From an uncultured Actinomycetes bacterium (GTDB lineage Bacteria; Actinomycetota; Aquicultoria; CAJVYJ01), in assembly GCA_913009475.1 (NCBI GenBank), contig CAJVYJ010000035.1:1-12678 (forward strand): a DNA stretch of 12,678 bases. The letters run 5' to 3'. Below the pieces are notes generated by a model. The model had not been told where the DNA came from. It was given only the letters and a program-made list of their open reading frames with translations, and did not search any database. This document shows, one piece after another, positions 1-7,395 of the stretch. The position numbers were made by a program, and so were the translations under genes. The first letter of the stretch is position 1. Every line of letters begins with the position of its first letter.

Positions 1-1069
1 TATAATCACGTACGGTTTTGACTATATAAGGCCTGGGAACTTCGCCTCCATTGGCAATAGTGGAAGCGACAATAGCCATTTGTAGCGGTGTAACCAGGGT
101 CTTACCTTGACCGACAGCCGTCCAAGCCAACAAAACCTTGTCCATCTCCGACGGCTTGGGCAAACTGCTTGTCTTGGTAGGCAACGCAAATTTCAGAGAT
201 TGATTGAATCCAAATTTCTCAGCTGTCTTAACTAATAATTCAGCGCCCAATTTGAGGCCTACTTGAGCGAAGATGGTATTAGTCGAATAAGCGAAAGCGT
301 TGCTGAGGGTCATGCGGCCGCCCTCTTCACCGGCGAAGTTTTTAACAGTACTGCCGTCGACCCGTAAGACAGCCGGGCCGTTAAATATGGTATTGGCTCT
401 TATTTTAGTATTAGCGAGAGCGCTGCCGGCGGTGATGATTTTAAAAGTCGAGCCGGGAGGATAAAGGCCTTGAACGGCGCGATTAATAAGCGGGCTGCCG
501 CTGTCCGTTGATATCTTGGACCAATCGGTATCTATACGATTGGGGTCAAAACTCGGCTTGCTTACCATGGCAAGAATGGCTCCGGTTTTTGGCTCCATGA
601 CGACAATGGCACCTTTCCTGTTACCCAATGCCTGCCAAGCGGTCTGTTGAATGGCTGAATCGATGGTTAAGGTTAAATCATTGCCGCGATGGCGTCGATT
701 TACAAGAGAGCTGAACCAGTCCTCAAAATCAACATACTTGTTCTCATTAAGCAACCAAAAATTATAACTCTGTTCAATCTGGCTGCGGCCTCTGTCCGGA
801 TTCCAATAACCGGTTATGGCGGCGTAGGTCTCTCCTAAAGGATAACGGCGCTTAAAAACACCGTCCTTGGCGACACTTTCCGCTAAAACCTTGCCGTCAG
901 CGGTAAAAATAGAACCGCGGTGCATAGAATATTCCGCTAAGAGCCGGCGATAATTACCGGGGTGATCGTTCAACGAAGCGGAGAACGCCTGTCGATAGGT
1001 CAAAGCCGATATGAGCAATATGAACAATGAAGCCGTTAACCAAAAAATTATCTTAATTTGTTTGCCCAT
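1..1069 (-). CDS. pbpA: Class B penicillin-binding protein, PbpA type (3' end outside window)
   Basis: This gene encodes a transpeptidase that cross-links peptidoglycan on the outer face of the membrane and works with the SEDS polymerase encoded just upstream. The first 356 codons are visible. A single N-terminal membrane anchor spans about residues 6-25. A short dimerisation/pedestal region follows, containing RGSIFTADGK near residue 51. The transpeptidase domain starts near residue 150. The catalytic motif STFK is present with Ser207, preceded by PPG, and the SxN motif is STN at 262-264. The KTG motif should lie beyond the window edge. The N-terminal region is short, as in actinobacterial PbpA and unlike larger FtsI/PBP2 proteins. 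The ATG start at 1069 lies inside the end of the SEDS gene, a 17-bp overlap that suggests translational coupling. The family call is firm; PbpA rather than FtsI rests on the operon context. Confidence 0.93.
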   Translation of the reverse strand, partial: MGKQIKIIFWLTASLFILLISALTYRQAFSASLNDHPGNYRRLLAEYSMHRGSIFTADGKVLAESVAKDGVFKRRYPLGETYAAITGYWNPDRGRSQIEQSYNFWLLNENKYVDFEDWFSSLVNRRHRGNDLTLTIDSAIQQTAWQALGNRKGAIVVMEPKTGAILAMVSKPSFDPNRIDTDWSKISTDSGSPLINRAVQGLYPPGSTFKIITAGSALANTKIRANTIFNGPAVLRVDGSTVKNFAGEEGGRMTLSNAFAYSTNTIFAQVGLKLGAELLVKTAEKFGFNQSLKFALPTKTSSLPKPSEMDKVLLAWTAVGQGKTLVTPLQMAIVASTIANGGEVPRPYIVKTVRDY

Positions 1070-2348
1070 AATCACTTTCGTTGTTGTTGGATACGGATAT
1101 AATAATGCCCAACAGAATAAAATTAGCTACCATGGAACTGCCGCCGTAGCTGATAAACGGCAGAGTCACTCCGGTTAAGGGTATTATTTTAATAACGCCG
1201 CCGATGATTACTATGACCTGAAAACCCAAGGAAAAGATTAGTCCGGCAACTAGAATACGGCCAAAAATATTCGTTTGAGATAGTGATATATAGAAACCCC
1301 GGAAGACAAAATACAGATAAGCTAAGAGCAACGCCGCCGTTCCCGCCAGGCCGAGTTCCTCGCCGATGGATGAAAAGATAAAGTCAGTTAAAATGGCCGG
1401 CATATGTATGCGGGTACCGAGAAAACCGGAGCCGAGACCGGTGCCGGTCAACCCCCCTGCAGCCAGGGCGAAAAGTGATTGCGCTACCTGATAAAAGCTG
1501 CCGCTGACATCCGAGGGTAATTGGTGGAGCCAAATATCAACCCGAGTTTGCACATGATGAAAGAGAAAATAAGATAAGATCGCTCCGATTATAAAGAGGA
1601 TGATGCCAACCGAGACATAACTACCCCGGCCGGTGGCGATATAGATCATGGCTAAGAAAAGGCCAAAAAACAGTAGTGAAGAGCCCAGGTCTTTTTCAAA
1701 AACCAGCACCGCCAAAGAGATCGCCCATATGGCCAACAACGGGCCGAAATAGCGCATCTCCGGCCAAGCGATGCCCATTATTTTATGGGTAGTCGCTCTT
1801 AGTAGTTCTTGTTTCTCATAAAGATAGGCGGCAAAAAATATCACTAAAAAAAGCTTGGCGAACTCAGCCGGTTGGATGGAGTGGCCTCCGACACTTAACC
1901 ACAACTTAGCGCCGCCGACTTCGAAACCGAATATAATAGGGGCGAGCAATAAAATTAAGCCGATGAGGCCAAATATGTATTTGTAATCGGCCAAGCGGGA
2001 GTAGTCATTTAAAATCAGCAGTGTAAAGACCATTGCGGCCAGCCCTATGGCTATCCAAATAACCTGGGTGCTGGAGACGTCGGGGCGCAAGCGAAAAATC
2101 GTTAAGGCGCCGATACCGACGAAGAAAAAGGTAATCGGCAATAAAGTACAGTCCGCGAATGGAGCTTTCAGTCGTACGGCTAAATGGGCCAGAAGGAAAA
2201 ATATTGCCAAAGTAATCGGCAAACGCAGGGAAAATAAGTCCCAATAACCTTTGGTGGCCAAAGAGAGCTCCAAAAATCCAATAGACATGATTATGAAAAC
2301 AAATATGATGCCGAATAATTCGCGATTGCGGCTTTTAAAAACATCCAT
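1053..2348 (-). CDS. rodA: SEDS peptidoglycan glycosyltransferase, RodA/FtsW family
   Basis: This 431-residue polytopic membrane protein belongs to the SEDS family, which polymerises lipid II into glycan strands and pairs with a class B PBP. About ten hydrophobic segments are visible. Signature stretches include QPAEFAKLFLVIFFAAYL near residue 160, EKDLGSSLLFFG near 218 (the conserved acidic/DLG loop), and IPLTGVTLPFISYGGSS near 390, the family C-terminal motif. The N-terminus has extra hydrophobic helices, as is common in the actinobacterial RodA of this cluster. ATG at 2348 begins 6 bp after the pstP stop, and the 3' end overlaps pbpA by 17 bp. Whether it serves elongation (RodA) or division (FtsW) cannot be settled from sequence; the rodA symbol follows the cluster order. 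Confidence 0.93.
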   Translation of the reverse strand: MDVFKSRNRELFGIIFVFIIMSIGFLELSLATKGYWDLFSLRLPITLAIFFLLAHLAVRLKAPFADCTLLPITFFFVGIGALTIFRLRPDVSSTQVIWIAIGLAAMVFTLLILNDYSRLADYKYIFGLIGLILLLAPIIFGFEVGGAKLWLSVGGHSIQPAEFAKLFLVIFFAAYLYEKQELLRATTHKIMGIAWPEMRYFGPLLAIWAISLAVLVFEKDLGSSLLFFGLFLAMIYIATGRGSYVSVGIILFIIGAILSYFLFHHVQTRVDIWLHQLPSDVSGSFYQVAQSLFALAAGGLTGTGLGSGFLGTRIHMPAILTDFIFSSIGEELGLAGTAALLLAYLYFVFRGFYISLSQTNIFGRILVAGLIFSLGFQVIVIIGGVIKIIPLTGVTLPFISYGGSSMVANFILLGIIISVSNNNESDYGQTN

Positions 2349-2354
2349 AAACCA

Positions 2355-3398
2355 TCACTTGTCACTCTCTTTAAAAGATTCAATATCTTTAAGTGTCGCC
2401 TTGGTATTAGCCAGGCCCCCGACTACTATCCCCTTTTCAATGCGACGGCGATAATAATCAGGCAGTTCTTTTAGCGGCAGGTCTGTTGATTTAGATAGTT
2501 TAAACAGAGAATAACCCATTATAGTTGCCGGCAGTCCCTGAAATATGGCGACCCTTTGCCGGTGGGGGCCGATAAAATAAACTTTTTGTAATCCGAATAA
2601 GAAAAATTTCAGCGTTAACGCCAACACAACCAAGGTTATAAACATAAAGGTCAGCCAGCGGCGTACGGGGAACTCTCTCTTACGTTTATCGGCCTCTAAA
2701 ATATCAACTATTATAACAGTGATGTTATCGTATCCGCCTTTTGTGTTGGCCTTGTTCACCAAGAGTTTAGCCGCTTCGTTGCGGTCAAGGACACTGACGG
2801 TATTTGCGATTTCTTTATCGTCCAGCATAGTCGTCAAGCCGTCCGTACACAGCAGCAGGCGGTCGCCCTTTTTAATTTTTATGGAAGATATATCGGTATC
2901 CAGCTCCTCCTGTCCGCCTATCGCCCTGGTGATTACATGCTGCTTAGGGTGAGAGCGGGCAGCTTGAGCGCTGATTTTGCCTTCTTTTACTAATCTGGCC
3001 ACCAGTGTATGGTCTTCAGTGAGTTGAGATAATTTACCTTGTCTGAATAGATAAGCGCGGCTATCACCGATATGGCCCAGCCACAGGTTGTTACCGACAA
3101 AGGTGGCTAATGTAAGCGTAGTGCCCATGCCTCGTTGATTAATATTATGTTTAGCCTGCTTGATAATCTGTTCGTGAGCGATTTTAAAAGCTTTTTTTAT
3201 TTGTTCAGCTGCCGGCTTGATTTTTTTTAGATTGCGAGCCACTGATTTTAAAGCGATGTTGCTGGCGACTTCTCCGGCCAGGTGACCGCCCATACCGTCA
3301 GCCACCGCAAAGACATTGCCTTTGACCAGGTAATTGTCTTCATTTAATTCGCGATTGCGACCGACATCACTCAGGGCGGCATGTTTTAGCACTAACAT
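2355..3398 (-). CDS. pstP: Membrane-anchored PP2C Ser/Thr protein phosphatase, PstP type
   Basis: This metal-dependent PPM/PP2C phosphatase reverses phosphorylation made by Ser/Thr kinases acting on the cell-wall machinery. It has 347 residues. The catalytic domain occupies about 1-232 and shows the metal-binding and core motifs: NEDN at 19-22, ADGMGG at 33-38, GHIGDSRAY at 108-116, CTDGL at 194-198 and GGYDNIT at 221-227. A single membrane helix follows at about 247-270, then an extracytoplasmic tail of roughly 77 residues. The tail is much shorter than in mycobacterial PstP, which is about 500 residues in total (from memory). ATG at 3398 shares one base with the fhaB stop (TAATG), with AGGAG just upstream, indicating coupled translation. 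Confidence 0.95.
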   Translation of the reverse strand: MLVLKHAALSDVGRNRELNEDNYLVKGNVFAVADGMGGHLAGEVASNIALKSVARNLKKIKPAAEQIKKAFKIAHEQIIKQAKHNINQRGMGTTLTLATFVGNNLWLGHIGDSRAYLFRQGKLSQLTEDHTLVARLVKEGKISAQAARSHPKQHVITRAIGGQEELDTDISSIKIKKGDRLLLCTDGLTTMLDDKEIANTVSVLDRNEAAKLLVNKANTKGGYDNITVIIVDILEADKRKREFPVRRWLTFMFITLVVLALTLKFFLFGLQKVYFIGPHRQRVAIFQGLPATIMGYSLFKLSKSTDLPLKELPDYYRRRIEKGIVVGGLANTKATLKDIESFKESDK

Positions 3399-3817
3399 TA
3401 TTTCTCCTGGAAAATTAAATGATTACGGCCTATCTGAATATTACTGCCGGGTTGTAGCGGAACTTTTTCGGCCGCCATATGTTTATCGACCAAGGTTCCA
3501 TTGGTGCTGGAAAGGTCTTCTATATAATAACGGCCGCCTTCTTCGTAGACGCGGGCATGGAACGCGGAAACAGAATCATCGTTAAGGACTAAAACGTTGC
3601 GTTCATCTCTACCTATCGTAATTGCTTTTTTTATTGCCAACAAGCGAGGGCGCTTAAATTCGGGACCGGATTCAACCTTGAGCCATGCCTGTAAATTATT
3701 GGTTTTGGTCTTTGAATATCTCAGGTCTTTAGCTATTAAAAAAAGCAACCAAAATAAGAATAGATAGATGAGTGCCAGGAAAGAATATTTAAGTATAAAT
3801 ATAGTTAGATCTATCAC
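3398..3817 (-). CDS. fhaB: Membrane-anchored FHA-domain protein, FhaB type
   Basis: This is a small phosphothreonine-binding adaptor of 139 residues. An N-terminal transmembrane helix lies at about 8-28, followed by a charged linker. The FHA domain occupies about 60-139. It carries the recognition residues GR at 69-70 (Arg70), SxxH with Ser84 and His87, and STNGT at 104-108 with Asn106. In actinobacteria the equivalent protein (FhaB/FipA) links kinases to division and wall-synthesis proteins; that role here is inferred. The start is GTG at 3817, 2 bp after the fhaA stop, and the stop overlaps the pstP start by one base. The tight packing places it in the same transcript. Confidence 0.92.
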   Translation of the reverse strand: MIDLTIFILKYSFLALIYLFLFWLLFLIAKDLRYSKTKTNNLQAWLKVESGPEFKRPRLLAIKKAITIGRDERNVLVLNDDSVSAFHARVYEEGGRYYIEDLSSTNGTLVDKHMAAEKVPLQPGSNIQIGRNHLIFQEK

Positions 3818-3819
3818 TC

Positions 3820-4560
3820 TTAACTCCGAAAGATAAAGTTGCTTTTTCCCAGAGTTAAACAGTCTTCGTCTTCAAGTACTCCGGTTGTTATCGGAATCTG
3901 ATTTATCTGGGTGCCGTTAGTGCTGTTTAGGTCAGTTATTACATAAGAAGGTCCTTCACGTTCTAAACGTGCGTGACGTCTGGAGACGCTGGGGTCATCG
4001 ACTACCATGTCGTTATTAGCTTGGCGGCCTATGTAGATCGTTTCTCCTTTAAGCGCAAAGCGCTTGCCTGTTTCCAGATGAATTAAGACCGCCTCTTTTT
4101 TACTGGCGTAAAGGCCCAATTCCGCCGCTTCCGCCGGTGATAGTATTTGTGTATGTCCGCCCACGTCGGCGTTGTCGGTCCGGGGGTTCGCGTCTTCAAC
4201 TAAGCTGGACGTAATCCTTACCTCTCCCAATTTCAGTGAGGCATCAACGGCAAAATTTATAACCAGGCCGGCAGGCAGTCGATATTGTTTGGCTTGAGCC
4301 TGTGCCACCAGGTAACTTTTTAGTTCGGACGCGAGAGATTCCGAAAAAGCTGATATTTTTTCATAGTCGGACTCGGAAAGAAAAACCTGGTAGTTATTGG
4401 GAGCGTAGATCTCCTCTATACCTACGGTCTTGGAGCGGTCCATCTCCTTGGTGAGTTTTTTTGCCAACTCAACCGGTTGTAGGGCCGACTTAAATTGGCG
4501 ATTAAAAAAACCTTCAAATAGATTTTCTAATCTCTTTTCAATCTCCTGAAATATAGCCAT
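3820..4560 (-). CDS. fhaA: DUF3662 plus FHA domain protein, FhaA type
   Basis: This 246-residue cytoplasmic protein has an N-terminal DUF3662 domain (about 5-115) and a C-terminal FHA domain (about 172-246). DUF3662 is recognised by its opening FQEIEKRLENLFEGFF and the Pro/Glu stretch LQPVELAKKLTKEM. The FHA residues are GR at 178-179, SVSRRH with Ser193 and His196, and STNGT at 213-217. The linker between domains is short, whereas mycobacterial FhaA has a long central region; the compact form is usual in other lineages. A Thr in the linker (GGHTQIL, about residue 137) could be a kinase target, but this is speculation. ATG at 4560 lies inside the kinase 3' end (23-bp overlap) with GGAG five bases upstream. 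Confidence 0.93.
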   Translation of the reverse strand: MAIFQEIEKRLENLFEGFFNRQFKSALQPVELAKKLTKEMDRSKTVGIEEIYAPNNYQVFLSESDYEKISAFSESLASELKSYLVAQAQAKQYRLPAGLVINFAVDASLKLGEVRITSSLVEDANPRTDNADVGGHTQILSPAEAAELGLYASKKEAVLIHLETGKRFALKGETIYIGRQANNDMVVDDPSVSRRHARLEREGPSYVITDLNSTNGTQINQIPITTGVLEDEDCLTLGKSNFIFRS

Positions 4561-6271
4561 TTTTTCTCCGTGGTCCAGACCCCATCTTCTTTAATTTTAC
4601 TCTGCCGGTATGGGGATGATAAAAAATCAGCAATAAAGCTAATACTATTATAAAAGAAAAAGACATTGACTGCATGAAATTAGGTGAAATTGGTTGCCAC
4701 AGATGGAGATATGCCGGCGCTGACTGGTAAGCCAGGATAAGTGTCACGGTAGCGGCGGCGAGGCCGAGAAGTTTCATTGTCAGTTTTTCCACTCTACTTA
4801 TTAAGCCGCCGACAAAAGCAGCCAGCGCCCAAGCGCCTAGTTGCCAAAATACCATTGGGTTAAAAGCTCTTATCAGAACGGGGCCGGTTGTTGGGATGAA
4901 ACTCATGATGCCGTTTATATGAAAGTTGATTTCAAAGGCGGCTATCGCGATAAAACTGAGAGCGGAGATAAGCGGAGCGGCATTACCCTCCAGCGTTACC
5001 GCCGCACCGATAGGAATTATAAAGGGTATGCCGGCGGCTAAAAACAAAGGAGCGATGAACGGTAATGTTGCCGGCAGCGGCCGTTTTCCGGCAAATACAT
5101 ACCAGTAGACGCCAAAAAGCAAAGCGGTAAGAGCGGCGCCAAGTAATGATATAAACGCGGCGGCTAAGGTTATGAAAGCAGCAGCCGCAAGCCAACCCAG
5201 ATGGGGGAAGATCAAGCCGGTAAAAAAAATAAAAGCGGCAAAACCATAGATTATCAGACTGTTGAATTGGCTATAATTAAACCCAAACCACAAGATGGCA
5301 ATGGCCAAGGCGGCAAAGATACCTAATCTGGCGGCTATGTGCCCATATTTATCCGTCAGAGCAGCTGCTTTTAAGCGAAAATATGTAATCGGCTGAGTGT
5401 TTGGATTAATCTCTTCCACAGGTGTAGGGAAATCTATGGCCGCTCGCAGGATAGTTTGAGGCGACTGATTAGAGCGACGGTATCTCTCCAATTTATAGCG
5501 AAAATCAGTGGCGAGGTCATAGCGGTCGCCGGGGAATTTTTCTAATGCTTTTAAGATAGTTTTGCTTAATTGAGCACTTATTTTACTATTAAGCTCAGCT
5601 GGAGGCTCAGGGTCGAGGTTTAAGATTTTAAGCACAGCCGCTGCCGGCGTATCCGCGTTAAAAGGGTTGATGCCGGTTATCATCTCGTAGAGTACAACGC
5701 CGAGGGACCAGACGTCACTGCGCTCATCAACCAGTTGGCCATCGGCTTGTTCCGGCGACATATAGGTAAAAGTGCCGGCAATAGTGCCCTCCCGGGTCAC
5801 CGGCACTCCTTTCAGTTTAGAGACGCCGAAATCCATTACTTTGACCCGCCCGTCAGGCATCAACATCAAGTTAGCCGGTTTAATATCGCGGTGGATAACG
5901 TTATTTAAGTGGGCATTCTCCAGCGCTTGGCATACTTCAATGGTTATTGCTATAGCAATCTCAGGCTTAAGCGGTGAGTTATCCTCTAAATATTCTTGGA
6001 GGGTTATGCCTTCAATAAACTCCATTATCAGGTAGTAGAAATCCTCAGTCTCCTCAAACTCGTATAAAGTTACAATATTGGGATGGTTAAGCAGAGCCAC
6101 GGTGCGCGCTTCATGCAGAGCTCGAAGAGCGGTTTTTTTGCGGGCGGGGATGGCTTTGATGGCAACCACTCGCTCCATGCGCCGGTCAAAGGCTTTTAAT
6201 ATTTCTGATGAACCGCCGCGGCCGATGGTCTCAAGTATCTCATAGCGGTCAAGTAGTAGATTGGTTGGCAT
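4538..6271 (-). CDS. Ser/Thr protein kinase with polytopic membrane C-terminus
   Basis: This Hanks-type Ser/Thr kinase has 577 residues from ATG at 6271. The kinase domain spans about 10-265: glycine loop GRGGSSEI at 17-24, Lys39 in VAIKAI, the alpha-C Glu54, the catalytic loop HRDIKPAN with Asp129, DFG at 147-149, activation-loop threonines 163, 167 and 169, and SPEQ at 172-175. All catalytic residues are intact. After a linker, residues about 314-551 hold roughly eight or nine hydrophobic helices, ending in a basic cytoplasmic-looking tail. No PASTA repeats are present, so this is not an ordinary PknB. The frame is open upstream to 6637, but that stretch is dispersed-repeat sequence and homology starts with LLLDRYEILETIG, so the inner ATG was chosen; the nearest AGGA is about 12 bases upstream. 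Confidence 0.93.
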   Translation of the reverse strand: MPTNLLLDRYEILETIGRGGSSEILKAFDRRMERVVAIKAIPARKKTALRALHEARTVALLNHPNIVTLYEFEETEDFYYLIMEFIEGITLQEYLEDNSPLKPEIAIAITIEVCQALENAHLNNVIHRDIKPANLMLMPDGRVKVMDFGVSKLKGVPVTREGTIAGTFTYMSPEQADGQLVDERSDVWSLGVVLYEMITGINPFNADTPAAAVLKILNLDPEPPAELNSKISAQLSKTILKALEKFPGDRYDLATDFRYKLERYRRSNQSPQTILRAAIDFPTPVEEINPNTQPITYFRLKAAALTDKYGHIAARLGIFAALAIAILWFGFNYSQFNSLIIYGFAAFIFFTGLIFPHLGWLAAAAFITLAAAFISLLGAALTALLFGVYWYVFAGKRPLPATLPFIAPLFLAAGIPFIIPIGAAVTLEGNAAPLISALSFIAIAAFEINFHINGIMSFIPTTGPVLIRAFNPMVFWQLGAWALAAFVGGLISRVEKLTMKLLGLAAATVTLILAYQSAPAYLHLWQPISPNFMQSMSFSFIIVLALLLIFYHPHTGRVKLKKMGSGPRRKNGYISGD

Positions 6272-6331
6272 TATAGAGACAATCCTATCATAGTAGGGGA
6301 TGAGGTCAAATGGAGGCGAGAAGAGAAAAAA

Positions 6332-6361
6332 CGTTAGGGCGTGAGGCGTTAGGGCGTGAGG
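6332..6361. repeat. Tandem duplication, 2 x 15 bp
   Basis: The unit CGTTAGGGCGTGAGG occurs twice, exactly and without a gap (6332-6346 and 6347-6361). A related GCGTAAGGCGCGAGAGCG run ends the helicase gene near 10917-10940, so this is probably a small dispersed family rather than an isolated slip. Confidence 0.9.
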
Positions 6362-6493
6362 GCGCAAAACGTGTAGGGGCGAGGCGGATGGGTGACGGAG
6401 TAAGAACGCAAAAGGTGTATGGGCGGGGCCACGTGTCCGCTCGTTAAAGTTGACGCTTTTTGTCATTCTCAGTTCGCCTACATTTGTCATTCT

Positions 6494-6615
6494 TGTGTTC
6501 CTACGTTTGTCATTCTCAGCTTGACTGGGAATCCAGGAGTCACAGTGTATTAGAATAAATAAAGCTTTAAAAAGCACGGTTGGTTGTGGATCCCCGATCG
6601 GGTCGGAAGTGACAG
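6494..6615 (+). repeat. Dispersed inverted-repeat element, copy 1
   Basis: The left part (6494-6537) is a 44-nt sequence repeated exactly at 11075-11118 and 11379-11422. The right arm (6587-6615) begins TGGATCCCCGATCGGG and is an imperfect reverse complement of the left arm, so the element can form a long stem with a spacer of about 50 nt. The left arm contains TTGACTGGGAATCCAGG. Such elements look like MITE- or REP-type intergenic repeats and have no coding content. Confidence 0.9.
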
Positions 6616-6678
6616 AGGGCGGGTTGAAGTGAGGCAAATATCAAAAGCGTAAGGTTACCGGTAGGTCCTTATCTTTTT

Positions 6679-6717
6679 CCTCCCCCCTGGCGGGGGAGGA
6701 TTAAGGTGGGGGGGTCA
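6679..6717 (+). repeat. Left terminal inverted repeat of the DUF559 cassette
   Basis: The first 21 bases form a hairpin: CCTCCCCCC and GGGGGAGG around a TGGC turn. ATTAAGGTGGGGGGGTCA follows. It matches the reverse complement of 7045-7080 over most of its length, with small indels and a few substitutions around the TTAA/CCGG positions. Its last three bases are the reverse complement of the DUF559 stop codon TGA. Confidence 0.75.
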
Positions 6718-7047
6718 ACCAAGTGAATTCCTAATTACTTCCATAACCCCTTCGATTTCTTGCATTACCTGGTTATTCCAAAATCTAAGGATTTTATATC
6801 CTTGCGTTCTCAACCAGGCCTCACGTTCAGCGTCATATTTCTCTTGCTCCATATGATGGCCCCCATCTACTTCAATAATCAGTTTTTTTTCATAACAGAC
6901 AAAGTCTACAATATAACTACCTATTGGTTGTTGTCGACGAAATTTGCGGCCATTTAGTTGACGTCGGCATAGATGACGCCACAGATATCTTTCAGCGTCA
7001 GTTGAATTTTTTCTTAAATAACGGGCTTTTTGTCTGATTGTCTTCAC
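6715..7047 (-). CDS. DUF559 family endonuclease-like protein
   Basis: This 110-residue protein belongs to the DUF559 family, small Vsr-like/restriction-endonuclease-fold proteins. The recognisable order is: NSTDAERYLWRHLC at about 14-27, the basic patch GRKFRRQQPIGSYIVDFVC at 33-51, then KLIIEVDGGHH at 55-65, and the terminal strand YKILRFWNNQVM at 84-95. Asp48, Glu59 and Asp61 are the likely metal-site acidic residues. The start is GTG at 7047 inside the upstream terminal repeat. The frame stays open further upstream only because it runs through dispersed repeats, and those residues have no family similarity. The biochemical function of DUF559 proteins is poorly established; nicking or repair-like DNA cleavage is a fold-based guess. 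The gene is embedded in a repeat cassette and is unrelated to the neighbouring cell-wall operon. Confidence 0.88.
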   Translation of the reverse strand: MKTIRQKARYLRKNSTDAERYLWRHLCRRQLNGRKFRRQQPIGSYIVDFVCYEKKLIIEVDGGHHMEQEKYDAEREAWLRTQGYKILRFWNNQVMQEIEGVMEVIRNSLG

Positions 7048-7080
7048 CCCCACCCCGGCCCTCCCCCGTCCAGGGGGAGG
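7045..7080 (-). repeat. Right terminal inverted repeat of the DUF559 cassette
   Basis: On the minus strand it reads CCTCCCCCT, GGA, CGGGGGAGG (a hairpin), then GCCGGGGTGGGGGTG, whose last codon is the DUF559 start. It is the mirror of 6679-6717. The GTGGGGG tract just before the start codon may also serve as a purine-rich ribosome binding region. Confidence 0.75.
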
Positions 7081-7097
7081 GAGAAATAAGTGGGCCG

Positions 7098-7127
7098 TGG
7101 ATTCCCGATCGGGGTCGGGAATGACAG
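7098..7127 (+). repeat. Solo right arm of the dispersed inverted-repeat family
   Basis: TGGATTCCCGATCGGGG followed by a GGGAATGACAG end matches the right arm of the element at 6587-6615 with a few differences. No left arm is found beside it. ATTCCCGA (7101-7108) and TCGGGAAT (7115-7122) form an 8-bp hairpin of their own. Confidence 0.75.
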
Positions 7128-7133
7128 TGAATG

Positions 7134-7158
7134 TGTAGGGGCGAGGCATGCCTCGCCC
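7134..7158. repeat. TGTAG-anchored palindrome, GGGCGAGGCA type
   Basis: TGTAG (7134-7138) is followed by a perfect 20-bp palindrome (7139-7158) with halves GGGCGAGGCA and TGCCTCGCCC. Variants with the same flanks (GTGTAG before, CGCCCGTGA after) but different stems occur at 11326-11355. A related hairpin is at 10992-11010. Confidence 0.9.
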
Positions 7159-7197
7159 GTGAAAGCGCAAAATGAAATATGCGCGGTTTTCCTCATA

Positions 7198-7216
7198 TCC
7201 CCTTTTACAAGGGGGA
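7198..7216. repeat. Short palindromic repeat, CCCCTTTTACAAGGGG type
   Basis: TCCCCTTTTACAAGGGGGA forms a short hairpin. The flanks CCTCATAT before and AGAAAA after recur around a related hairpin at 11734-11767, so hairpin and flanks move together. A looser relative with CCCTCTTT and AAAAGGGAGG is at 11279-11300. Confidence 0.8.
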
Positions 7217-7226
7217 AGAAAAACGT

Positions 7227-7255
7227 TGTAGAGACGTTGCATGCAACGTCTCTAC
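7227..7255. repeat. TGTAG-anchored 28-bp perfect palindrome
   Basis: The 28 bases at 7228-7255 are exactly self-complementary, centred between 7241 and 7242. Each half runs GTAGAGACGTTGCA and its reverse complement. The left half recurs at 11773-11786, where it is joined to a different right half. Palindromes of this kind are known as dispersed intergenic repeats in several bacterial groups (general knowledge, not checked). Confidence 0.92.
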
Positions 7256-7360
7256 TGCTTTGGCACTCAGAATGACCGGTGGGATAGTAACCGGAAAACT
7301 GTCAAATTCTATTATCAGTCAAAACGGGGATTCGAAGCCGTCTGACCAACGTAATAAAAC

Positions 7361-7395
7361 AGACGTAAATTGTAAATCATAAATCGTGGACCAGA
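7361..7395. repeat. tRNA-distal repeat block, copy 1
   Basis: The first 18 bases, AGACGTAAATTGTAAATC, and the last seven, GACCAGA, are identical to 11807-11841, and the 35-nt blocks align without gaps with 30 identities. Both copies lie about 120 nt beyond the 3' end of a minus-strand tRNA gene. Confidence 0.85.

Larger units (their letters stand above)
6272..6678. repeat. Intergenic repeat mosaic upstream of the kinase operon
   Basis: This 407-bp stretch has no credible gene. It contains a 15-bp tandem duplication, a degenerate TGTAG-type hairpin remnant (6372-6390), partial repeat arms with GTCATTCT (about 6464-6493), one full inverted-repeat element (6494-6615), and AAAAGCGTAAGG (6643-6654), which recurs at 10912-10923. 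The minus frame stays open across most of it and would give a false N-terminal extension to the kinase. The operon promoter should lie here or further upstream, but no convincing -35/-10 pair was found. Confidence 0.8.
6679..7080 (-). mobile_element. Putative DUF559 cassette bounded by inverted hairpin repeats
   Basis: A 402-bp unit consists of a DUF559 gene and two terminal repeats in opposite orientation (6679-6717 and 7045-7080). Each terminus contains its own short palindrome of C5-6/G5-6 tracts flanked by CT/AG, followed by a GGTGGGGG tract. The stop codon lies in one terminus and the GTG start in the other, so the gene fills the unit completely. The unit sits among other dispersed repeats. 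The mobile call is an inference from architecture: no target-site duplication or empty site can be seen. Confidence 0.5.

Noticed and set aside
6272..6310. A promoter for the kinase operon (TTGACC and TATGAT on the minus strand).
   Set aside because: The two hexamers are only 11 bp apart, too close for a standard promoter, and the hexamer at 17 bp is poor.
6272..6637. An N-terminal extension of the kinase of about 122 residues in the same open frame.
   Set aside because: It translates dispersed repeats (including SWIPSQAEND, also read at 11088-11130), and kinase homology starts at the inner ATG 6271.
7048..7242. An N-terminal extension of the DUF559 protein of 65 residues.
   Set aside because: The frame runs through three repeat modules and the right terminal repeat; no family similarity precedes the GTG at 7047.
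7325..7345. A tRNA T-arm-like sequence (GGGGATTCGAAGCCG).
   Set aside because: No other tRNA arms can be built around it.
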